Notes under the pieces: model-generated
Told to the model about the DNA's origin: nothing
The model's input: only the letters and a program-made list of their open reading frames with translations
Database searches by the model: none
In this document: positions 31,797 to 43,139 of the stretch, piece by piece
Layout: each line of letters starts with the position of its first letter
Position numbering within the stretch: the stretch's first letter is position 1
Assembly (NCBI GenBank): GCA_030549775.1
Contig: CM060175.1
Location: 44,276,415 to 44,340,414, forward strand
Source: Tamarix chinensis
Taxonomy: Eukaryota; Streptophyta; Magnoliopsida; Caryophyllales; Tamaricaceae
Direction of reading: 5' to 3'
DNA length: 64,000 bases
Made by a program: the position numbers and the translations under genes

Positions 31797-32975
31797 ATGG
31801 CACCGAAAAAGAAGCAGCGATCCGAAGGCAAATCCTCAAGGCCTCGATCATCACCCACTCAATCAAGACACCGACGTAACCGGCCAAATGATTTAGGTAT
31901 AATTTTTACTACACCCGAACAACAACAAAGGTATAATTACTTGTCTCAAAGGCGTATCACTGGCACTAGATATCTAGATGAAGGGTGTCTACAAACATTA
32001 GGTATTCATGTTCAAGTCATGCACATGCTTAGAACTATAGGATTGCATAACTTTGTCTATTGTACAAATCATACCTATAGGCGCTTGACTTTAGAATTTT
32101 TGAGTACTATTAAACTATTTGCTGAAGTTGGTGACATCGGTGACACTCAAAATAATCAGGGGTATGTTTCTTTTCACCTCTTTAATGAGGATAGGCAATT
32201 ATCCCTGCATGAACTTGACCATATCTTTATGTTACCTCCAAAGGGCTACCGATTCATTTTACCCTGGTTCCATGCCGACAACTTTTTCGCCAAAATAGGT
32301 AATATAGCGAATATGCCTACCCCCGATACCTTCAGCATTTCTGAAGCAAAATCCTCTAGGATTTTTAACCTTGTATTTCGATACATACAAAGGCTTTTGG
32401 CTACATCCATCTTTGGGAGGGGAGATAATACCGGGGTAGTTCGCTCATTTGAACTCTTCTTTCTCTATTCTATGCTGGAACACTACTCTGTTGATACCGC
32501 CTATTTTATAGCGAAACAATTTCAAAGGGTAGGTAATTCTAAACAGGGCGACTTTGTCATCGGTGGTTTAATTACCACCATCTGTGTAAGCTTGGACATA
32601 CCTCTCCCCGAGGATATGCCCATCGAAGCCATGAGCACGCGCATTGATATCGAACATTGCCGTCTTACGCATCTTATTGAGCGTAGAGGTAATGCGTGGT
32701 ACTTTTCCTACCAAGGACGTGCTTTCTTCCCTCTACCTAACCCTGCCAAAACCGACCCTTTAAACCCACTGAATTGGCAGCCTATTGAGGATGATGATAC
32801 CCCTACCCTGTTAGCCATCGAGCATCCTATTCCACCTCGTGGTGACCATGCACCACCGCCACCATCACCACGATACCAAGCCAGCTCTTCTTCATCCTCA
32901 ACTTTTGTTCCAGAATGGCATCTCCAATTCCAAAATCAAGTATATTCCCAATTGGATTCCATTCACCATAACTAG
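31797..32975 (+). CDS. Athila env-like ORF (ORF1-type protein)
   Basis: A 392-residue open frame in the position where Athila elements carry their envelope-like gene. It starts MAPKKKQRSEGKSSRPRSS, a basic, nuclear-signal-like N terminus. The central domain includes GTRYLDEGCLQTLG, LTLEFLSTIKLF, FEL FFLYSMLEHY-type helices and VIGGLITTICVSLDI, as in the family listed as Arabidopsis retrotransposon ORF-1 protein. A His/Pro/Ser-rich tail follows (PPPPSPRYQASSSSSS). The real function is unknown; env status is by position. The TAG at 32,973 looks premature: the same frame continues QMMEMMKNLYDFHLGSR and a PPPPPS run. It then reads a hydrophobic stretch (LFFIFLLHLF) before TAG at 33,111. Apart from that stop the frame is intact, unlike gag-pol. 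Confidence 0.85.
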   Translation: MAPKKKQRSEGKSSRPRSSPTQSRHRRNRPNDLGIIFTTPEQQQRYNYLSQRRITGTRYLDEGCLQTLGIHVQVMHMLRTIGLHNFVYCTNHTYRRLTLEFLSTIKLFAEVGDIGDTQNNQGYVSFHLFNEDRQLSLHELDHIFMLPPKGYRFILPWFHADNFFAKIGNIANMPTPDTFSISEAKSSRIFNLVFRYIQRLLATSIFGRGDNTGVVRSFELFFLYSMLEHYSVDTAYFIAKQFQRVGNSKQGDFVIGGLITTICVSLDIPLPEDMPIEAMSTRIDIEHCRLTHLIERRGNAWYFSYQGRAFFPLPNPAKTDPLNPLNWQPIEDDDTPTLLAIEHPIPPRGDHAPPPPSPRYQASSSSSSTFVPEWHLQFQNQVYSQLDSIHHN

Positions 32976-33113
32976 AATCAAATGATGGAGATGATGAAAA
33001 ATCTTTATGATTTTCATCTCGGGAGCCGAGACCCACCTCCACCTCCCTCTTGTAACCTCTTCTTCATCTTTCTCTTGCATTTGTTCATTAGGGACAATGA
33101 ACATAATAAGTAG

Positions 33114-34535
33114 GGGGTGCACTAGCACTTGTAGGCTTGTGATTATTGTTAAGTAGAAATAGTTCGTAGATGTTATATATTTATGCTAAGTGGTAGTTAG
33201 TTAATTTATTCCTATCTCCTTTACGTGCTAGTTGTTCATTTTGTTTTATATAAAAAAAACAGGAAGTATTAGATTTGAGTAATCCATATATGAAGTAAAA
33301 CAAAGTATGGGACTGAATTATTTTTAAAAAGGATAATTTTATACTTATTGTATGTTTTGATCAACATCTTTTGAAACCTTAAAAATAGAAATTGAAAATG
33401 TGATAACATTAAAGGAAAGAAATTTAGAATGGATAGAAATCAAATCATGCATTGACTAGGAATGGGATGAAATGAAATTGAAAATTGGTAGATACACCTT
33501 GGTGAGAACTTGGACCTAGTCATTGGATATATTGTTTATCCAGAACATATTTTACTTGTGTGTGTACTCTCCAATGATGTGTGAAACTATAATTTGCCAT
33601 TAATTCTCTTCAAGACTGCATAGAACTTTAGGATATCTGAAAATGAAAAAGGTACTCTTGTTTCTATATTAGCACCAAAAGACCAAAAAGCTTATCCTGA
33701 AATTTTTTTCCTTTGCTTAAACCCCTTTGAGCCTAAGCCTTATTTTATTGATTTAACCTTCATTAAAACTCAATATCCGTATGAATTTTCCATCCTTACT
33801 TTATAACTAGGAAGCAATTAATTGGCGGGAATGAGTTTGTTGATATATGTAAATCTAAGCATGGGGGTTCATTTGATTAAAGAAAAATTTATTTAATAAT
33901 TTAGAAGAATTTTGGGGAGGATTGTATTCTCCATGTATATAGGTGTATGATGTATATTTGAGTTGCTTCTCTAGTTAATGGAGTCTAGCCACAATCGCAA
34001 AAATTCTATCTCACCTTAAACCCTTAGCCCCATTACAACCAAATTTCAAGACCTTTTGATTTTGATTAACTTTAGTTCTTTTTAGCGGTGGCGAATTGAG
34101 AATAATGGCAAACATATGGGCAATCATTATCATTTGGAGAAAATTTGAGAGTAAACACATCATATCCTATACACATAAGAGTGAGCGTTTCCACATCCCG
34201 AAAGTAAGAATCTACCAATTTGAATTTCATTAGTCTTAATCTAATTTGCATGATGAGATACTAACTATTATAATTCTCATTCCTCAACCGTTTGAGCATT
34301 TTATAAGACTATTTTTAAGGTGATTTAGGGTGTGATCCAAAAATATTTTTATCATTGAGATTTCATGATTTATAAGTATTTTAAGTCCCATTACAGTGTT
34401 GAGCTTCATATATGAATAATTCCAGTCTAATGATTCTTGTGATCCATAACCTGCTTCTCTTGCATTTCTTGATGTATTCATGTGCATGTTATGATATTGC
34501 TTGAGGACAAGCAATAATTCAAGCATTGGGGTATT
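33114..34535 (+). other. 3' noncoding region and polypurine-like tract of the Athila element
   Basis: No ORF. It begins with AGTAGGGGGTG, the counterpart of AAGTGTGGGGGTG at about 1,750. It includes CACCTTAAACCC...CCCATTACAACCAAATTTC at about 34,012-34,050, the counterpart of 2,805-2,850, and ends with GCTTGAGGACAAGCAA at about 34,498 and CATTGGGGTATT immediately before the LTR. The polypurine tract is therefore degenerate. Confidence 0.8.
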
Positions 34536-36093
34536 TGATAGATGAGATTTATAGATTTTTTTCATACTTAAAAATATCATTTATCTCTCATTAATTCTAT
34601 TAGATTTAATCTTTTCGTTGAGTTTTCCTCCTTTGAATAGATTTTACAAGAAAGAAAAAAATTGAAGGAATTCAAGGAGAAGTCAATGAAAAGAATAAAT
34701 CAAGTAAAGAACACATCAAGAAATGTTGAATCAAGGAGAGCGAAGTTGGAAAGGGAACAAATACATCAAAAGAAGCTAGGCTGAAACTTTAAAAGGAATT
34801 GAGTGGAAGGATCAAAAATACGGCACCCCCGTGTTTCATAAACACGGGCCGTGTTAATTATCTCGAGCATCGATCTTTAAATCCTTGTCAGCAGAATAGT
34901 TGGAAGAAAACACGGGGGTCCCGTGTTTCCAAAACACGGACCGTGTTTCCATTTAAAAATTTTTAACTGTCCGTGCGACCTGTTTTTGATATATTTCTAT
35001 CTAAAAACAGGGTTCGAGACAGCGAGAACAGATCGAAAATAATTGGAATGTATTTTTCTTCCTTTATTCCTCTAGAATACACATGTAATGCACAATTCCA
35101 ACTTTTTGATCTTCTTGAATTCTAGTGATGATTTGACAATCTGCACTTCAATTGATAAGTCTTCTCAATTCCTTTATGAATTTCAGTATCTTCATTTTTG
35201 TTAAATATAAGTAGATTATCTATAATTATACTTGTGTTCATTCTGTTGTCATCTTATTGGATCAATAGTAGATTTTGTGAATGTGTTGTTGTTATTAATT
35301 TTCGATGTTAATATGTAATTGTGTGATTTGTAAATATGCAGATGTTTGAGTAATTTGAACAGGGTAGGATGATTTGGGAATGGAATTATATCCTAATTAC
35401 CATATCATATTTTAAATGTTTGATTCTAGATGAAGTTTAATTGAATTAATGGATCGAATTGAATGATTCCGTATCATAGATTAAGATTTTTGAACTAATT
35501 AGATTGATCACCTATTTAGTTTAGAACTTAATCTTTGCTAAGGCAATGAAATTAACCCGTATTTGTTAATTAATTTGTCTAAAGTAGCAAGAAGATTAAT
35601 TATTAATCTTATCCATTAATTCGTGCAATTGCATAATCCGAGCTTATGTGATTATGATTGTAGTTGGCTGCTTTCCATTCATAATGCTACCATTAATTGA
35701 ATCTAGTGTTCGTAACCAAGGTTATTAAATGGTCATAAAATAAATTAAGAGCATATTCAATTTATTACGGTTGAGAGGAAGTAAAGAAATTTGTTATTAT
35801 GAATTTCCTAAGTCAATATTAAATTGTTTAGAATCATTCGTCTTATTTGAATGATTTGTATTTTAATTCCATCATCAATTCATTCCTCCCCTATTTGTCA
35901 GTTAGTGGTTAAGATTTAGTACAATTAGATTTAGTATAAGAATCAATTAAATTTTATAAACGGGGTTATAACATTAATAACAAAATTAGTGATTAAAACG
36001 TCATTCCTTGTGGGTTCAACTCCTTCTTGCCATATACTACGTATTTGGGATTTAGGATTTATTTAAATTTGTTGTATTCACGATAGTGTATCA
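34536..36093 (+). mobile_element. 3' LTR of the Athila element
   Basis: It starts TGATAGATGAG and ends TAGTGTATCA; 1,558 bases, followed by the GAAAG duplication. It carries the full palindromic module at 34,820-34,950, including the 20 bases missing from the 5' LTR. Confidence 0.95.
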
Positions 36094-36098
36094 GAAAG

Positions 36099-36470
36099 AT
36101 ACCATATCATGTTGTATTAGTCAATATGATCTTAAATACAATTAAGAAGACCTAAAATTTAGAAATACTTGCTTGAGGAATGAAGATATATAGTCTAAAT
36201 ATGACTTGCAAAGTATCGACAACAAGTTACTAAATACTATAGTAAGAAAGTCAAACCCACAACTCTTAGAGCAAGAGAATTGGCATTAAGAAAGGCATAA
36301 TTCCAAAGTCATGGTTATTAGGGCAAGCTTGCAGCTAAGTAAGAAAATCCATATCAACTTTTGGAGAAAGTTGAATGAGCTTGATACTATTTGATAAGGA
36401 AAGAAGATACTTAGCCAATGCTTGGAATGCAAACAACTTAAGAAATTATTGTGTGTCAAATTACTCCATT
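36099..36470 (+). pseudogene. Tat-type integrase C-terminal fragment
   Basis: It resumes the integrase frame cut by the Athila element: ISQYDLKYN then EDLK, corresponding to the QYDPxxNEExLR region of Tat-lineage Pol. After a frameshift comes LAKYRQQVTKYYSKKVKP, the conserved helix before the C-terminal barrel, and then LRARELALRKA. Further decayed counterparts of the GKLAPNWEGPY and NAxxLKKYY segments end the protein. Several stops and at least two frameshifts are present. Confidence 0.75.
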
Positions 36471-37600
36471 TTGGATAAATGATAACATTGTTATCATTTA
36501 CATCGATCCATGTAATTTGTTAATTTTCTTTTCCATATATTTGTTAATGATAGAATAAATATGTTTTCCTCACTTATTTTGTCATAATTATGTCTTTTGT
36601 AGTTAAATTTGTTGAATAACTTGAACATATAACTCAATTACATAAGCCCTTTAAAAAGAGGTCGCTGATAAAAGAAAAAGTGTAGGAAGCCCTCTTACAA
36701 ATAGGAGTTGTTAAAGTTGAGAAATATCTAATCCCTCTTACTAAGAGGTAATTGCTAGAGTTCTAAAAGCTATAAGCCCTCTCATAAAGAGGTTATCAAC
36801 AAATCTAAATTTGTAGGCCTTCATCTAGGTTGTCGACAATTGAAGATAAGTGTACTTAGTGAGATAAGTACCCCAAAAAGATTTCACTCATTAATCCCAA
36901 GGCTTAATATGTAATCCCTACCAGAAGTCATCTAGAAAATAAGATGAGTGCACCTAGTGAATTACACTGAGCCTAAGGATTAATACATAAGCCCTCAAAG
37001 ATGTTAGATCTGAATATTAGCACACCTGGTGATATGAAATTTGTACATAGGCTCACTCACTAAGCCGAAGGGAAAACCTAATGAGATGAAAGATTGATGC
37101 TCTTTCACTCACTAATCTCAATGTATTAAGGTGCATCCTTGGTTTAGGTACCCAAAACATTGAGTCCCTAAGGCATACTCAGTGGCTTTTTAGTTTAGCT
37201 AAGCCTCTAGCTCCTACAGGGCCTTATTCAAGAGAATTGTTGTGTCCTCTTAGCTAGTACTATGGGGTTTTTTTGGTTCATTAGATTTGATCAACCAATA
37301 GAAACTAGATCAGACACTACTTTGGTTCACCACCACCATTAAAGTATAATAAGGATTAGAAGTGCGTGCCATATGGATATTCATTTTTCTTACCATAGAT
37401 ATTATAACAAAATGGTTTTCTTATCTCAAGTATTTTAATCTCACTATTTTATTTGTTTAGTCTTTTTTTCCTAATTATTAATGATATTTTAGCCTAGGAA
37501 ATAGTAAAGGATTATATGTGAAGAGAGATATACAAAAATGGGAAAATATTATTCTATATATTAAGTAGATAAAAATATATTACATTATAAAAAATAAGGA
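36471..37600 (+). repeat. 3' noncoding region of the Tat element with small hairpin repeats
   Basis: Four related words spaced about 45-70 bases apart between 36,640 and 36,800 form short stems, e.g. CCCTCTTACTAAGAGG and CCCTCTCATAAAGAGG. Three GTGCACCTAGTGA-like words follow at 36,852-37,035 (GTGTACTTAGTGAG, GTGCACCTAGTGAA, GCACACCTGGTGAT). The stretch from 37,100 to 37,600 shows nothing recognisable. Long repeat-bearing regions after pol are typical of the Tat lineage. Confidence 0.6.
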
Positions 37601-37609
37601 GGAAGGCTC

Positions 37610-38580
37610 CCTAATAATCACATTCCTCTTCATTATCACTCTCAATCTTCTTAGACCCTTTAGGAATAATAACGCCCTCTAAATCTTTGTTGGTATATGA
37701 ATTCTTGTCATGTTTTTATAGTTAATCATGCTCAACCAAGATCGGAAACTTGGTATATATATTAGGAGCACCATCTTCATCCCATTAATATTGAATTTGT
37801 TTATCATTATAGGTCAATTCTGCTAAGACAAATATTTATCATTATAGGAGTTGTTGCATTGAATCATTACCATATGAATCTAAGAGGTCTAATATTTTTT
37901 GTTAGAAGGCCATCAACAATTGCTTGATATTTCTTCAGTTTTAGTGTATTGGTTAGTTCAATGCCAATATAATCATCCAAATGACAATCATAAAAGCAAT
38001 AGTATTAGGTATGGAAATGGTGAAATCTCCATCTTCAATGGAGACCTTATAATCACTCTCCCAAACTATTTTTGTTCTAGGAAAATTTACCAATCTTTCC
38101 AATTTTGGACCCAATAGTAAATTAACTCCATTGATAGGATTATCACAACTAGGTGGGACCAAGGGATTCTCTATGGGATCCCTTACAGTGCTAGGATTTT
38201 ATAGTAAAGTTGGGAGGTTGATGAAGCTAAAAGGAGCTTTCCTTTTCACTTTCTTAATTCGTGTCACCATATCTCCCTCATTTTCCAATTCATCTTCAAT
38301 TGCTAAAGTCTCTATGGTTATACCTTATATTTTCCTTCAATTAGCTTAGGTTGAAGTGTAGTAGGACTAGCCTTGGAGCTGATGGTAAGTGGAATGGATA
38401 GAGTTCAAGGTTGGTAAAATGAAGATGTTGGGAACTTCTTAGCAACTTGTATTTTTGAGATCACCTTTGGCTGGGCTCCCTTTTAGGCCATTAGAGTAGT
38501 AGATAAGGCATTAAGGTGTGCTTCCTTTTTTTCTACCATCACATTTGAGATAGTTTTGCATGGCCTACATCCTAAAATGG
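37610..38580 (-). pseudogene. Possible antisense extra ORF of the Tat element (decayed)
   Basis: Minus-strand frames here have protein-like composition, unlike nearby noncoding DNA. One 69-codon segment (38,162-37,953) includes GPKLERLVNFPRTKIVWESD and EDGDFTISIPNT. Upstream on the same strand is a Lys/Thr/Ser-rich, linker-like part (VEKKEAHLNAL, KVISKIQVAKKFPTSS), and downstream an acidic end (KKIESDNEEECDY). Stops and shifts break it at several points. Some Tat-lineage elements (Retand, Grande) carry an extra antisense ORF between pol and the 3' LTR. The position and strand fit, but I do not recognise the protein family. It could also be a fragment of another transposon. Confidence 0.4.
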
Positions 38581-40189
38581 CATAAATGAAATAGGGAGTA
38601 AAGTAGTGATACATGAAAGTATGATGGAAAGAAAATATATTTTATTAAGATATCCAATGAATAAATTATTAACACCTTCGTTGAAATACCCCAAAACTCT
38701 AATTTTATAAATTATGGCTAAATAAGGATTTATTAGAAAAATTAATTAAATAAATTATTTTATTAAAATATAGGGGGAGTTATTTAGGAAAAATCAAGAG
38801 AAAAATGATAAATAATTTAATTAGGAAAAATTAGGGAGTGTGCTAATTAAAATGGGATTTGGAAAAATTATTCAAAAATAGCCCAAATTAATCTAGAAAG
38901 GATTTAATTATTATTTTCTAGGCATTATTATTTTAAATAACCCAAAAACACCAAAATACCCCAACACACCTATTTTTCCTTTTTTTATTTTCCTTTTTTT
39001 TCTTTTTCTTCCTCTTTTCCTTTTTTCTTTTCTTTCTCTCTTTCCCGTTTTCCTTTTTTTCCTTCTTCCCCTCTACCTGGGCTAGCTCGCCTCGCTTGGC
39101 CCAGCTTCATCCCCTCTTCCTGTGCGGCCTGGGCTCGCGTCGCATCTCCCTTCGTTTTCCTTTCTTTCCCAACCAGCTTGATTTTCTTCTTCTTTTTCTT
39201 TTCTTCTTTCTTCCTCCCTAGACCACCTGATCTTGACCCTTCTTCTTCCCCAAGCTGCAGGAGGCGATAGAGGAGTTGCGAGCTTGCCTTCCGCCTATCA
39301 CCACGTTGTTGTTGTCCTTCCCTCCCTCTCTCATCGTTGTCTTTCATTGTTTTGACCCCAACCGACCCCTTCCCCTCTCCTGAGTGCCCTTCCCCTTTCA
39401 CTTTTCCTCTTCCCTCGACATTGCCACCCTCCCATGGCAGAACCGCCTCAATTGCCACCACCGGTCAGCATGCCTGGCACCTACACCCCTCTTTTCTTCT
39501 TCCCCATGTCATTTCCCACCCAATTGGCTTATAAATACCCCACAGGCAACATTAATTGTGTTTTTGATTTCGAAACCCAAAAATTGCCCCATTCTCACTG
39601 TCGCCCCATCATAGGAGCATTCCATCACCGTTGCCAATCATCGCCAGCCAAAACACCTATAGAACCTTCCCTTGTTTCACCCTCTACTTAACTAAATCCC
39701 CATCCTCCCTCAATTTTTCTTGCACGAACCACCCCAACTGTTCAAAGTTTCCCTTCCAATCAACCCATCCTCAACCCTGGCCGCCCTTTGCACCACCATC
39801 CGCCACCAATTCCACCGTCACTAACGCCACCTCTACCCTCCAAAACAACTAGGGGAGCCTCCTCTACCTCCCCACACCTCCCTTTCTCCCTACCTCCCTC
39901 TCTTTCTCCCTTCTCCACCTTCAACCACCTTCGGCTGCCACACCCGCCGCCGTGTGTTGCCACTTCGGGCTTCACCAACACCTTTATTCCACCCCTCTCC
40001 ACCTAAGACACCTTCCACCACCTCAAGCACCCCCTCATTTCCTCTCCTCTAGCATATACCCCCATCTCTCTACCTCTCTTCTTCCTCCGCCGCCGCCACG
40101 CACCGCCACTAGTCCCACCACCAACCTTAGGTGGTATTCTAATTTCCCCAGTCCTTAAACTCTTTTTTTATAAGTGATAATATTTTTTA

Positions 40190-40210
40190 GTAATATTAAT
40201 AGTATTACCC

Positions 40211-40258
<48 letters not shown>

Positions 40259-40281
40259 GTATTAATAATAATAATAATAGC

Positions 40282-40325
<44 letters not shown>

Positions 40326-41035
40326 GTTATCACTCTTATTATCCAACCTAATTTCAGAAATATTTATAACTATGGTATTATTATTTAACAGGCTACAACT
40401 TTAGTATTAATATAGTTACCTTTATTATTATTATTATTATTATGATTGTTATTACTACTATTATTATCATTATTATTAATATTATTTTCTTACTAATACT
40501 ATTAATACTAACATTGGTCATTATCACTTTTATTATTAGTATAAATGTTGGGACTCTTATATTACTATTACCCTTTTCGATTATTATCATTATTATGCTT
40601 AACATTATTATCATTATTACTCTCACTACTACCATTATTATTATTATTATTGTCATTTCTATTATTATTATTATTATTATTCTATTACACTTGACCATAG
40701 TATAAAGAAGGTTACTACTATTATGAATTCTATGACCTTCAATAGTATTATTCTTCAGATGGGAATTATTATTAATATTATCACTATTATTATTATTATT
40801 ATTATTATTGTTACTACTACTACTACTACTACTATGAATATTATTATAGTTAACTTGTCCTTTTGGTTAATTTTCACAATCACTAACCTATTATCACTAC
40901 TAGCATTATTAATATAAGTATCATTATGGCCACAAATTTTATATTACTAATGTCACCATTATTATTATTACTAGGGTTTAGATTGATATTAGTACTATTA
41001 CTAAAACTATTAATAATGATATTATTATTAATAAT
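40190..41035 (+). repeat. (AAT)n / (ATT)n microsatellite tracts
   Basis: Runs of AAT at 40,215-40,300, ATT at 40,300-40,325 and 40,420-40,445, and further interrupted ATT runs to 41,030. They lie at the same place within the LTR as the tracts of copy B. Confidence 0.9.
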
Positions 41036-43084
41036 ATTGGATCCATCACCTTAATTCTATAAATATCACTATGACTACTTTAACATAAACCATGATGGCT
41101 ACTAATATTTATTTTGGTTAGTAGTAGCATGATTAATTATTTTGAGAATAATAACCCTACTTTTAATTATAAAACTACTATTATCATTATTAGCCCTAAT
41201 AGTAGAGTATGATAAGAGTGGGGTAGAAATAATGGTAATCTTCAGTAAGAGAGAGATTAACCCATATTATTTACCTCTTATAAGTGAATCAAGTCAAAAC
41301 CCTAAGGAGGCGTAGGAGCGTGCTCCAAGACCGGTGTCATGTTAAGTAAGGGTGTAGCTAAGGCCATATGTGTGCTATGTGTTTTTATATGCCTTGGATT
41401 CCATGTATAATGATATGTTGTGTATCCTGTGCTATTGTTATAACCATTTTGTGTGTAGTGTAGCTTGGAATTGAAATATGCCCTTGTATTTGCTTATGAC
41501 ATGTGTACAATATGTCTGTGCTATGAATGGTGATATTATATGATATGGACCTTTTAGGACATGCATGCTAGGATAATTAATGTAGTGATATGGGGTGGAA
41601 GGATGAAAAAGAAAAAATGGGGAAGTAAGTGGACTAAGGGAAAGTAAGTTGGCTAAGGGGAAATAAATTAACCAAGGAATGTGCGATTGATCCAAACATC
41701 CCATGATCCATGAGAGGAAGAATAAAAGGGGACCTTAAGCAAAGTAAAGTGGATGAACTTTGCATGGGAGAATCTAGGGTTTTGCATGTGACTTTTAGGG
41801 TTTGCATGAAAAACTTTGAGGGTTTGCATGGGGTGGATGAAGTCTTCACAGGGATGATCTTTACATGAGAAAAGCTATTTTAGGGTGTAAGTAAGCCAAG
41901 GGGAGAGTTGTGGAGTGATTGGAGATTAGGGGTGAAAAATAGTACATAGGTTGGTGTAAGGGTATATAGGGGACCTAATTAGGGTTTTAGGAGGAAGCAC
42001 TAATCTAGAAAAAAAAATGTGCATGGAAATTAAAAATAATTAAGGGAGAGTGGAGTACGGGTTAATTGTGGGAATTTATTTTATGAGGGGTGAGCATAGG
42101 TGCCATGGGAGAGAAGGGATAATAGGTGAAAAATAAAGAGGTTACTTGTGGGGGAAAAAAAGGTGTGGGGTGAAGTGGCCAACTAGGGTTTTCCCGGTCA
42201 CATGTGAAATTGAGGAGTAAAGTGATATGATTTGGGATTGAATCTAAATGAGATAAGGAGTGGGGTGATAAATTAAACAATGGTAGTATAAGTGAGAAGA
42301 AGTTGGGCCACATAGGTCCAATTAGGGTCTTCAAAGGACAACCCTAGAGGGTGATAGTAGGTGGAGTTTGATGTCATGAGGTATTAGGCTTTAACCCACA
42401 CCCTTAGGTGTTGGGATTTCACTATGGGTAAGTGTAAAGGGGAAATGATGTCGGGGTGTGATAAGGGCCGTAGAAGTCACAAGTTATAGGACAAGCCCCC
42501 TTGAGAGGATAGAAGTAGAAGGTTGGTGACATGCATGTCAAGGGTGAAATGCTTATCGAATAAGACACAAATAAGATACTAACCATTAAAAGAGGAATAT
42601 TGTTGATCCAGGCCCAAATCAATCCACTGGCAAATAATAGTGGCCAAGAGCATTTTTCCCTACATGATATTTAGTTTACTAGCTATAATAATGGGAGATT
42701 CCGTGCTCAACAAACCAAATGTAATGAATTTAAGACATGGGAAATTCACTACGTACTTACAGTGAAACACCATGTGAGTCGGGGCTAAACCAGTCCACCG
42801 GTGACTAATAGTGGCCAAGAATATTTTACCCTAGAGGCTAGTCCACCAGCGAATAATAGTGGTTAGGAGCATTTTGCCCTGTATGTATTCCGATCCACCA
42901 GCTATAATATTGGGGCTCTTACACTCGCATGGACTAATAAAGAGTATGTGTGAAATGAGTATATTGTTAAGAGAAATAAAGAAAAAATTTATCTGGAACA
43001 TAACTCGGCCTCATTATCTGTATTATTGTATGTTGCCTATATAATCATACTTGTGTTATGTGCCTTATATGTTTGGCCTTACTC

Positions 43085-43139
43085 AGTACGTAGCGTACTG
43101 ATCACCTGTTTCATGGGTGCTGCTCCTTCCCACGAGCAG
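43085..43139 (+). promoter_or_regulatory. Triple stem-loop cluster in LTR copy C
   Basis: Three adjacent inverted repeats: AGTACG-TAG-CGTACT, CACCT-(7)-GGGTG and CTGCTC-(8)-GAGCAG. The same 55-base arrangement is at 45,987-46,041 in copy D. There the second and third stems are longer and perfect, so the pairing has been kept while bases changed. Role unknown; RNA structure in the LTR transcript is one possibility. Confidence 0.7.

Larger units (their letters stand above)
23639..36093 (+). mobile_element. Nearly complete Athila-type Ty3/gypsy retrotransposon with env-like ORF
   Basis: A 12.46-kb element: 5' LTR, tRNA-Asp-type primer site, gag, protease, reverse transcriptase, RNase H, integrase, hairpin repeats, env-like ORF, 3' noncoding region, polypurine-like tract and 3' LTR. 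It is flanked by GAAAG on both sides (23,634-23,638 and 36,094-36,098), an intact 5-bp target duplication. Gag-pol has at least nine in-frame stops and three frameshifts, so it cannot move on its own. The LTRs differ at 4 of roughly the first 95 bases and carry small indels, so it is not a very recent insertion. Gene order and the env-like ORF downstream of integrase identify the Athila clade. Confidence 0.93.

Noticed and set aside
40155..40917. Poly-Leu, poly-Asn and Ile-rich frames
   Set aside because: Microsatellite translation in LTR copy C.
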